From: JALHOM01 sp964444225
GTDB lineage: Bacteria > Patescibacteriota > Saccharimonadia > Saccharimonadales > 2-12-FULL-41-12
Assembly: GCA_964444225.1 (NCBI GenBank)
Contig: CAYUFM010000008.1
Span: 1 to 48,007 of the forward strand
DNA length: 48,007 nucleotides
Direction of reading: 5' to 3'
In this document: piece by piece, positions 32,407-41,100 of the stretch
How the letters are laid out: every line of letters starts with the position of its first letter
Position numbering within the stretch: the first letter of the stretch is position 1
Notes under the pieces: generated by a model
What the model was told of the DNA's origin: nothing
Databases searched by the model: none
The model's input: the letters and a program-made list of their open reading frames with translations, nothing else
Program-made: the position numbers and the translations under genes

Positions 32407-33249
32407 CTCGAGGGCTTGGCGGACCCGTTCCACAGACTCTTCTGGCCGATAATCATCAAACCAAGCTACACGCCAACCCTGAGCTGATGCCGATGTCAGA
32501 TTAGCGCGCGAATCATCCACCAGCAAAATCTCCTCTGGTGGAACACCGGCTTTTTGTGCCGCAATCTCAAAGATTTTGGCCTCTGGCTTGATCGCACCCA
32601 CTTCGCATGACGCGACAATCACGTCGTAATTCAGATTTGGGATCAAATCCATTTTCTTCATGGTGTCTATCAGCCCGGGCATAATGTTACTAAGCAGACC
32701 AATTTTATAATTCTGCGACGCCCACTCTACCATTGCTCGAGCTTCCGGGATCGGATCGACAGATGCTAAGTAATACTTGGACCAATCGAATTCTTCCACT
32801 CCAAATGCCCCGGCCAGCGCCCGGTTATAGTCGTCCAAAGTTATATCGCCCCGACAGACTGCATTGTTCAGACTCCAGCAGGTAGTCTCTACTTTATCTA
32901 GTGGCAAATTTAGATCCACCGAGATTTTGGCAAAAGCCCGATGAAAAAACCCAACCAAACAGCCATTAATGTCAAAATACACAAAAGAAATTCCAGTTTT
33001 AGAGCGTTTTTTAGCCTGTGGCGTGTCTAGTGCTGGTCCAATAATTTCATCTATGCCGACGCCCAAAACGCCAGCAATCTGCTGGATTGTAAAAATTGAC
33101 GGCGATTTGATCGCACCACGCTCGATTTTGGCCAGGGTAGAGTAACTCAGCCCGGATTTCTGACAAAGTTCCTGCTGAGTTAAACCAGCTTTTTTGCGCG
33201 CATCCTGGAGCTTCAGCCCCAGACTTTTTTCTAGACTAGAATCAGACAA
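32401..33249 (-). CDS. XRE helix-turn-helix fused to HAD phosphatase-like domain
   Basis: About 282 aa. Residues ~8-65 form an XRE DNA-binding domain (QDARKKAGLTQQELCQKSGL then YSTLAKIERG). Residues ~90-280 form a HAD domain with FVYFDINGCLVGF (second Asp of DxD replaced by Asn), LLSNI (motif II), VGAIKPEAKIF (motif III Lys) and LLVDDSRANL (motif IV). Possibly a regulator that senses a phosphorylated ligand. Starts at TTG 33249, six bases after GGGGGTGA; a TTG at 33255 is the alternative. Confidence 0.82.
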   Translation of the reverse strand: MSDSSLEKSLGLKLQDARKKAGLTQQELCQKSGLSYSTLAKIERGAIKSPSIFTIQQIAGVLGVGIDEIIGPALDTPQAKKRSKTGISFVYFDINGCLVGFFHRAFAKISVDLNLPLDKVETTCWSLNNAVCRGDITLDDYNRALAGAFGVEEFDWSKYYLASVDPIPEARAMVEWASQNYKIGLLSNIMPGLIDTMKKMDLIPNLNYDVIVASCEVGAIKPEAKIFEIAAQKAGVPPEEILLVDDSRANLTSASAQGWRVAWFDDYRPEESVERVRQALEY

Positions 33250-33337
33250 AATCAATCACCCCCTAAATACCTATTAGCCATATAGTACCAAAAATGTAGG
33301 CTATTTGGAAGAAAACTAGCCAAAAAATACTACAAAA

Positions 33338-34861
33338 TTATGAAGAGTGGGGAGGGGTTGTCATTCTATCTAGAAAACGAGTTAGCTTGGTCATGGCATT
33401 TATAAATTTGTCTATGCCGACATTTACAGGATGTTTTGTTCTAGCTGCACGAGGAAGATCTATACTACTTGATTTAGGTCGAATTATAGCTGGTAATTTT
33501 TCCATTGTATCTCCATCGTGTGTCTGCAAATCTCTTTCTTTACTGGGCGTATCAGACTTTTCGATAATTCTTACATCGTCACCGTATTTTCGCTTATAAT
33601 AACCTTCTTTCAAATCATCAATGTCAATTTTATAGACAGGTTTTTCGGTTTTTGAGTCATAACCAACCAATGTAATCCTAGAGAAAATCTCAGATTCAAG
33701 CTCCTTCATAGTCAATGTAACACCTGGCTGTTCGGGTTTAAAAATTTTATCTAGAGCGACCGTCTCTTTAGCCTTTTGATGTTTTTGCTGTCTAAGCTGA
33801 CTAATCTGATCAAACAGAACCTCTAGCCTCATGATTGGATTATCGTCAATAAATAGCTCATCAAACTGGGCAAACATAGACCTGAGCCTAAAACTTCCAC
33901 CATTTTTGTCGACATCACTAAACCGAGCTTTGATTATAGTCGCTGGGTCAATCACACCTTCGGAGATCTTTATAACGTGCGCAAGCAATTTAAGTTCTTC
34001 GTACTGGGCTAAATCCTGGATTTGATCACCGATATATGCTTCCATTATGCCACTAGGCCAATTACTTGGGTCAAAATCACCAAACCTGCCCGTAACCATT
34101 GCAACAGCTAGATGTTGCCCAACAGCTTCGTTTAGCAACTCTGCACCACCGCTGGCTAGTTCATAATCCGAAAAGCCAACACCAACTCTTGTAACCTTTT
34201 TATCTTTACTGTCTGTTTTTTCTACAAATCGACCCCCAGAAACCTGATCTACCATAGCTCTGTACATTTCAATGTCAAAAACTGTAGATGATTTGAGGAA
34301 ATCAGGGTCAACAATAATATTATTATCTGCAGGGTCATAAAATGCCGGCATAGGTGTTTCATCACCAAGCCCGTCCGCAACAGTAAGTTTAGTCAACGGC
34401 AGACTTTTTTCTACTCTTGCAGGAACTTCAGTGGGGGCATAGCCTTGATCAACCGCGTCTCGTAATTTAGATACTACATTCCTTAGCCAATTTGGCCATT
34501 TTCGGTAAAGTTCTATAGCCGAAGGAGTTTGATGTTGTTCTTTTCTCTTTGTAATAATTTCCCCGACTAGAAGACCAGTCTTCGGGTTAATTGGATTCAT
34601 TTTTCTATCTAGAGCATCCGCAAGATTGACCCTTAGACTAACCGCTATACCAACATGCCTAATTTTATCCGGTGAACAGATGTTCCTTTTCACTGCATTA
34701 CTCTCTGGATCGGCAGGTATGTATGGAGCTTGGTTGGGGATTGAATGCAAGCTAGGGTCTATTGAACCCAAAACACCAACGGGTACTCCATCTGTTACCC
34801 AGTTTTCTCTCCCGGGGTTAACCTCGAAGCCATTCTCTCCACCATAATTAAGTTTATGCAT
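33338..34861 (-). CDS. Large protein with zincin-like layout but no HExxH
   Basis: About 507 aa. I do not recognise a family with certainty. The middle has the order seen in gluzincin-type peptidases (a strand 'NNIIVDPDFLKSSTVFDIEM' then a helix, and 'GGAELLNEAVGQHLAVAMVTG', where a third-ligand Glu would sit), but the first helix reads EMYRAMVDQVSGG with no HExxH, so it would be inactive. The C-terminal ~130 residues are basic/polar. Start at 34861 (MHKLNYGG) favoured by a TACTAT or TATTAT 8 or 5 nt upstream; 34879 is also possible. Confidence 0.55.
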   Translation of the reverse strand: MHKLNYGGENGFEVNPGRENWVTDGVPVGVLGSIDPSLHSIPNQAPYIPADPESNAVKRNICSPDKIRHVGIAVSLRVNLADALDRKMNPINPKTGLLVGEIITKRKEQHQTPSAIELYRKWPNWLRNVVSKLRDAVDQGYAPTEVPARVEKSLPLTKLTVADGLGDETPMPAFYDPADNNIIVDPDFLKSSTVFDIEMYRAMVDQVSGGRFVEKTDSKDKKVTRVGVGFSDYELASGGAELLNEAVGQHLAVAMVTGRFGDFDPSNWPSGIMEAYIGDQIQDLAQYEELKLLAHVIKISEGVIDPATIIKARFSDVDKNGGSFRLRSMFAQFDELFIDDNPIMRLEVLFDQISQLRQQKHQKAKETVALDKIFKPEQPGVTLTMKELESEIFSRITLVGYDSKTEKPVYKIDIDDLKEGYYKRKYGDDVRIIEKSDTPSKERDLQTHDGDTMEKLPAIIRPKSSSIDLPRAARTKHPVNVGIDKFINAMTKLTRFLDRMTTPPHSS

Positions 34862-34906
34862 AGACAATAATAGTAACATATTATTGTAATATCTGCAATA
34901 ATTTGG

Positions 34907-35089
34907 TTATTTTATTGCGGAATCAATTGCCAGGGCAATTGTCCAAACGATCACGAAGACAACTACAGCTGTTAAGCCAGCTAAAATCAATGAATTTTTA
35001 GAATTATTGCCACTTCGACGCATTTGCTTACTAAAAACCCAAGTTCCAAAACTTGCGCCCACCAAAAGAGCAATTAAAAAATTAGACAT
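34907..35089 (-). CDS. Small two-helix membrane protein
   Basis: 60 aa: hydrophobic N-terminal helix (FLIALLVGASFGTWVFS), a short basic polar loop (KQMRRSGNNSKN), then a second helix (SLILAGLTAVVVFVIVWTIA). TATACT (35096-35101, minus) ends 6 nt before ATG, predicting a leaderless mRNA. No family recognised. Confidence 0.7.
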   Translation of the reverse strand: MSNFLIALLVGASFGTWVFSKQMRRSGNNSKNSLILAGLTAVVVFVIVWTIALAIDSAIK

Positions 35090-35101
35090 AAGCTAAGTAT
35101 A

Positions 35102-35313
35102 CCAAAAGATTTTTGGAGCAGAGGGCCAAAGAGGCAGACCTCTAAACCCATGCGGGTAGTGAATCGACCCCCATCGCCACCTCTTGAAAAGTAATCGATT
35201 CCTTGTGGGTCATAATATTTATGCCGTATTCACAAGTGAATTTTCATGGTGGTAAAGCGATTCTTAAACGTACCTCACAGACACCGCTTCATTGTTGTGC
35301 AATGAACTTAAGC
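35102..35313. other. Intergenic region with small hairpins, no gene
   Basis: Between the divergent genes at 35089 and 35329 I see hairpins AGAGG-CAG-CCTCT and ACCC-ATGC-GGGT around 35129-35159 and no convincing frame or known riboswitch. TACAAT at 35314-35319 is the -10 of the rightward gene. Confidence 0.4.
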
Positions 35314-35328
35314 TACAATATAAAGAGT

Positions 35329-35691
35329 ATGGTTTTTTATCTTTTGCGTTGGTGGTATGGGCGTGGCTTTGGTTGGGCTGTTGAACGAATTTATGCTCAA
35401 CTCACTGGAATTGGCCAGACCCTGGCTGTGAGTGTGCTTCTAAAAACTTGGTTTGCGCCCTGGAAGCAAATCACTACCACAATTGGCTCAACCAATTTTA
35501 TGCAGAAAATCGTAGATAGCATGATTTCACGATTATTAGGGTTTTTTGTACGCACTTTTATGCTGATTTTTGCACTAATATGGGCAATCTTAGTGTTGGC
35601 TTTAGGCGCAGTTTGGCTGGCTTTATGGGTGGTTATTCCACTTTCGCCTCTTGTTTTATTGGTTTTATATTGGCAAGGAGTGATGTTTTAA
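35329..35691 (+). CDS. Membrane protein partner of the Clp-like ATPase
   Basis: 120 aa from ATG 35329 (MVFYLLRWW). The frame is open from 35203, but TACAAT (35314-35319) ends 9 nt before 35329. An N-terminal WWYGRGFGW amphipathic segment and a long hydrophobic C-terminal region (two helices: FVRTFMLIFALIWAILVLAL; VWLALWVVIPLSPLVLLVLY). The stop is immediately followed by the ATG of the AAA+ gene, so the two are translationally linked and probably form one membrane complex (inferred). Confidence 0.75.
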   Translation: MVFYLLRWWYGRGFGWAVERIYAQLTGIGQTLAVSVLLKTWFAPWKQITTTIGSTNFMQKIVDSMISRLLGFFVRTFMLIFALIWAILVLALGAVWLALWVVIPLSPLVLLVLYWQGVMF

Positions 35692-38073
35692 ATGCAAAGC
35701 GATAAACTTATTGATCTAAAATCTAGCCGTGCCCAGCGTGCAAAACTGGCTAAAATTTATGATAAAAAAGCACTTATTATTACCTGTCGACTGGTAGTTT
35801 TGGTTTGTGTAATTTTGGGTACCGGGGTTTTGCTTACTGGCGAGACTTTGGGTTGGCTGATATTTATCCCGGCAAGTATTGCATATATTTTGGTAACTTG
35901 GATTAAGGGAGATTTATCTAACAAGGCAATACCAAAAAAAGATAATGAACAGCTACATAATTTGCTCGAATTCTATCCTCTGGCACGACTAAAAACTGAC
36001 AATCCATCGGCACATGAGCTGTGGCAGACGCTAGATGGATCTGAAGAGAGCTTTTTTATCAGTAATCGATTTTTGCTAGATAAAACTTTCTTTGATCATC
36101 TACTGGACAAAAGTCCCGGCTCGGCACAAAAGATCTGGCCAATTGTTAAAAGCTACCAATTGCAACACCACCTAAGTAGTTTTACGAACATGGCGGTGCT
36201 GGTAGGTTTAGTTAAAAGCATACCGAACCATGACGATATTCTAAAAACCATCCATCTAGATATAAAAGATGTCGAAACTGCCGTGCCATGGATGGCCGAT
36301 ATTTTAGAAAAACGACGACTAGCTCAATCAAAGAATTTCTTTGGTGGAATTGGGAGAGACTGGGCGTATGGCTACACGCCAATCTTACAGTCACTTGGCC
36401 ACAACATTAGCCAAAGCATAGAAACGCACGGCTTTTTTAGCGATACTTCTATGCACGAGAAAATCGTTAACCAGATGGTCCAGATGATGAACAACGGTAA
36501 TGGCACAGTAACACTAATAGGCGACAGCGGAGTGGGGAAGACTACTTGCGTACATGCTTTTGCCGAAAGGATTTTGATCGACAACTCTACTCCTAAAAAT
36601 ATTCTGCACAATCAAGTGGTCCAGCTAGATGCACCAACCTTACTTTCTCACGCCAAAAACCCCGGCCAGCTGGAAGGTTTGATGATCAGAATTTTTAACG
36701 AAGCACATAGGGCCAAGAATATAGTTCTGTTTTTTGATGACGCAGAAGTGTTCTTTGGTAACGGTCCGGGAACTATAGACATATCTCACGTTATTCAACC
36801 TGCAATAGAATCATCAAGTTTGCGAGTAATTTTGGCGATGAACCCACCAGCATGGCAAAGACTAAGCGCCAGTGGCGCGGCCGGCAAGATGCAACCTCTT
36901 AATGTGCCACCAGCGGGAGAGGATGATACGTTGGCAGTTTTGCGCGACTCAATATCTATGGCAGAGTACAAAAACAAAGTAGTCTTTACTTATCAAGCCT
37001 TGCGCGAAGGCTACAAACTGGGTAGTCGCTACGTCAGTAGCTTGGCCATGCCCGGTGCAGCATTGACTGTTCTGGAGCAAACAGCAACCACCGCCCAGAA
37101 CCAACTGGTTACAAAAGAGTTAGTACAAGCCTCTGTGGAACAAGCTTACGGCATCAAACTACAGGCCTCAACCCAGGCAGAGTCTAATCAATTGCTTAAT
37201 CTAGAAGCCGAACTTCATAAATATGTTATTAACCAAGATCGCGCCGTAACAGTAGTGGCAGACGCTCTACGCCGTGCCAGAAGTGGCGTAGGCAATCCAA
37301 ATCGGCCAGTAGGGACTTTTCTTTTCCTCGGACCAACTGGTGTAGGTAAGACTGAGCTATCTAAAGCCTTGGCGCGGACTTACTTTGGCAGCGAAACTGC
37401 GCTAATAAGGTTGGACTTGAACCAATACGTAGGGGCAGAGGATGTGGCTCGGTTAATTCAAACCAATGTTGGCAACGAACTTGGCTTCTTGGGCCAAGTT
37501 CGCAAGCAACCTTTTAGCGTTATCTTGCTTGACGAGATTGAAAAGGCACATAGCTCGGTGGTAAACGCCTTTTTGCAGATGTTAGATGAAGGCGAGATGC
37601 GCGATAACGACAACAAAACCGTCTCATTTAAAGATGCAATTATTATCGCTACGTCAAACGCTGGCGCTGATGAAATCCGCAAAATTATTGATAGCGGTGA
37701 AGATATCGACAGCACGGAAGCTGAGTTTATCGAAACCCTAATTTCGCGCGGACTTTTTGCACCAGAACTTGTTAACCGATTCGACGAAGTAGTGATCTTT
37801 AAGCCACTCAAGCCCGAGGAGTTGGTTCAGGTGATAGATATTATCATAGCTGAAATAAATAAATCCTTAGATGCCCAAAAAGTTCAGGTTGAGTTAACAG
37901 AACCAGCTAAAAAATGGCTGGTTGAGAAGGGCTATGACAGCAAACTTGGCGCTCGACCGATGCGTCGAATGGCTCAACGCTACGTTGAAAATACAGTTGC
38001 AAAAAAACTACTAAATCAGAGCCTGGTCTCGGGCGAAAAACTCTTGCTCGATGTTAAAGACTTCGAGAGTTAA
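35692..38073 (+). CDS. Membrane-anchored Clp-family double AAA+ ATPase
   Basis: 793 aa. Two transmembrane helices at ~28-75 replace the usual Clp N-domain. AAA-1 has GDSGVGKT (about residue 278) with a Walker B of VLFFDDAE; AAA-2 has GPTGVGKTE (about 547), ILLDEIEKAH and the sensor-2 GARPMRR. No ClpP-binding IGL/IGF tripeptide is evident in AAA-2, so it may act as an unfoldase without ClpP or with another partner. SD AAGGAG lies 11 nt upstream. Similar anchored Clp ATPases occur in Patescibacteria as far as I recall. Confidence 0.9.
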   Translation: MQSDKLIDLKSSRAQRAKLAKIYDKKALIITCRLVVLVCVILGTGVLLTGETLGWLIFIPASIAYILVTWIKGDLSNKAIPKKDNEQLHNLLEFYPLARLKTDNPSAHELWQTLDGSEESFFISNRFLLDKTFFDHLLDKSPGSAQKIWPIVKSYQLQHHLSSFTNMAVLVGLVKSIPNHDDILKTIHLDIKDVETAVPWMADILEKRRLAQSKNFFGGIGRDWAYGYTPILQSLGHNISQSIETHGFFSDTSMHEKIVNQMVQMMNNGNGTVTLIGDSGVGKTTCVHAFAERILIDNSTPKNILHNQVVQLDAPTLLSHAKNPGQLEGLMIRIFNEAHRAKNIVLFFDDAEVFFGNGPGTIDISHVIQPAIESSSLRVILAMNPPAWQRLSASGAAGKMQPLNVPPAGEDDTLAVLRDSISMAEYKNKVVFTYQALREGYKLGSRYVSSLAMPGAALTVLEQTATTAQNQLVTKELVQASVEQAYGIKLQASTQAESNQLLNLEAELHKYVINQDRAVTVVADALRRARSGVGNPNRPVGTFLFLGPTGVGKTELSKALARTYFGSETALIRLDLNQYVGAEDVARLIQTNVGNELGFLGQVRKQPFSVILLDEIEKAHSSVVNAFLQMLDEGEMRDNDNKTVSFKDAIIIATSNAGADEIRKIIDSGEDIDSTEAEFIETLISRGLFAPELVNRFDEVVIFKPLKPEELVQVIDIIIAEINKSLDAQKVQVELTEPAKKWLVEKGYDSKLGARPMRRMAQRYVENTVAKKLLNQSLVSGEKLLLDVKDFES

Positions 38074-38194
38074 ACAACCACATCTGTATTACTGTTCTTG
38101 AATTTTTTTGTTTCCGCTAGCGCTATAAAAAAATTCGTGTAGAATAAAGTTAAGATTAGGGGTAGTAAAAATAAATTTTTTGCAGATATAACGT

Positions 38195-41100
38195 ATGAAA
38201 ACATATTTCTCAAAAGCAACTAAAACAAAAAAAATTATTCTTTCTTTGATAATAGCTGGTGGCCTAACTGCAACAATAGGTCTCTCAAAAGCAGCTACTG
38301 ATTTTTATAGTATAGAACCAGAAAATGGTGCCGTAAGCGGTGCAGTAAGCGTAAAGTCAGACTCTACCGCCTCGGGCGGTAAGTACTTGTTATTTGGAAC
38401 AGGGCCAACCACGACCACGCCAACAGAGCCTGCGCCTTCAACATCAACAGGAAGCACTAATATAACAGGAATTACCTACTACCTAGATTGTAACGGCAAT
38501 GATGCGGTTGACGGCAAGAGCCAGATTAATCCATGGAAAAGCCTAACCAAGGCTAGCTCTGCCAGCTTATCGCCAGGTGACGGAATCTTGCTAAAACGTG
38601 GCTGTACTTGGTCTGGAAATCTTAATGTAAAATGGAACGGCACTACCTCTAGCCCAGTGGTAATTGGAGCATACGGTACTGGTAATGCACCTATTATTAC
38701 CAGAAATACGGACGGCGACGATATAACTGTTAGGGGTTCATATGCTGTTATACAAGATCTTAATCTTACCGCAACAGCTCCAAGCAAAGACACTAGTGGA
38801 GGACGATGCAACGGAACGAACTACGGCAACATCCACGGTGTAGCTTTTGAAACTGGATCTAACAATAACACCGTTAAGAATACGACAATTAGCAATATGT
38901 ATGCTGGCGTCTATCTAAAAACAGCAGCTAGAAATAACAGAGTAGTCAACAATACTCTCTCTAACAATAATATGATGTCGCCTAACCGTACGGGAAGTGA
39001 TGATGATGCAGGAGCTTTTGGTGTATTGATTTGGGGACACGATAATGAAATCGCCTACAATACTATATCTGGCAGTAACGCATGCTCTCCTGACTATATT
39101 TATGATGGAGCTGCCCTGGAAATATTCAGCGGTTCTACCCCGGCAGCATCTAATAACAGCATGCACCACAACAAAGCGATCAACACTAACGCCTTTACAG
39201 AAATGGGCAAATCTTCAAGTGGCGCTATACCCGATGGCAATATTTATGCCTATAACACTTACTACACAAGTGGCATAGAAAACGCTATTTTTATGGTGAC
39301 TAGAGGCGGGACAGGCAGTTATGGTCCAATTAATGGCACAAAGGCCTACAACAATACTGCATATATGCTTGGAACTAATAAAAATGGTATATATTGTGGT
39401 AGTTGTAGTGCAAGCGCATTAGTATTTAAGAACAATGTTATTGCCACCAGCAACAATACACCGATCCCTAGTGGACTTGGATCTGGAGTAAGCAACAACG
39501 TTGGCTGGGTTATCGGAAGTTCAAGCAATAATCCCGGATTTGTTAATGGCGCCGGACAAGATTTTCATTTGAGCGCGAACAGTCCAGCAATCAATACCGG
39601 TTCTTCAGAATCACTTAATTACTTCAAACGAGATCTAGATAATAAGTCAGTTCCAGCCGGGGGTGCAGTCGATGCCGGAGCGTATGAATACGGAGCAGTC
39701 GCTACTAACAATAAGTCCGGTGGTGCTTTAGCTTCATTAGCAAATAAGATTAAATCTGCAGCCAAAACTACTATAAAAAATATAGGAGTAGCAATATCTA
39801 AAGTAGCAGTTACTGTCAAAAAATTTGCTATTAATATTGGGATTTTCTTTGGCAGTTTAGTCAAGCCCGAAACAGCATCAGCAATTCAAGCCGACGGGAG
39901 CATAGTGATTGCGGCAGTAGGCGACATGAATCCAGAAAATAATACTTACGCACTCTCACCTTCTGGCAAAAATGCGACTGCAATTACTGCCGGACTAGCC
40001 AATGGCTCAATAGACGCATTCTTTGGACTAGGTGATTTTCAGTATCAGCAAGGTACTTGCTCAACATTAGTCAATGCCTGGGGCAAGCTTTGGAGCCCAG
40101 TTATTCCGAAAACCTATCACATCGCTGGCCCAACTCATGACTCCGCTAGCGCAACTGATGAATTAGGTTACCGCCAATATTTTAATGGCCAATGCGCCGG
40201 ATCTGCTGCTAAGTCGGCAGCCGTTCAGGCAAAAGGCGCATCAATTGGCCCATATGACTTTTATTCTTTCGATATAGGCAATTGGCACTTTGCGGCCCTA
40301 CCAACTGCCGCCTGGAGATATGACACCACTAAGGCTAACTCAATCACTGCTGAACTAGATGCCGATCTAGCCAGAGCAAAAGCAGCCGGTAAACATCTAG
40401 GCGCTCTTTACCATGATCCATACTTTACGGGTGAAACATCATCACATGGCCCAGAAACCAAAGTCAAGCCTTGGATTGATGTCCTGGATAAATATGGAGT
40501 TAGGCTTACCTTATCGGGCTCACAACACAATTATGAAAGAACTTGCCCTGTTAACAAGGCCGGAGTATGTCAAACAAATGGTTCAGGTATGACCGCTTTT
40601 AATGTAAGCACCGGTGGCATTGGCTTAAGGCCATTTAAACCCGATGTCCCAGTACCTAGCTATACTGCTGTAAGATTTACTAATACCTACGGCTGGCTTA
40701 AGTTAACTTTGAACAAAGACGGTTCGTTTACCTGGGTTTTTAATTCAGTAAACGGTCCTGGGGAAGATTCCGATAAACGAGCTGCCAGTGGCGAGACCAC
40801 AACCCCACCCCCAACAGGGGACACGACGCCTCCAGTTGTATCAATTTCTTCACCTGCAAGCGGATCAACAGTTTCTGGAATAGCACAAATCAACTCCACA
40901 GCAACCGATAACAGTGGTTCTATAAAAAAGGTTGAGCTTACAATAGACGGCAATACTACCCCCACCTTCACTAGTACTGCCTCACCATACAACTTCAGCC
41001 TGGATACAAAAAATCTTAGCAATGGAGCACATACACTAACCGTCAAGGCATACGATAACACTGGTAATATTGGCACTAAGGCAATTTCGGTAAACGTTAG

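Noticed and set aside
35102..35328. A tRNA or fluoride/ZTP riboswitch in the intergenic hairpins
   Set aside because: The GGCGATGGGGG and GGGTAGTGAATC stretches look suggestive, but the required paired arms and loops do not form.
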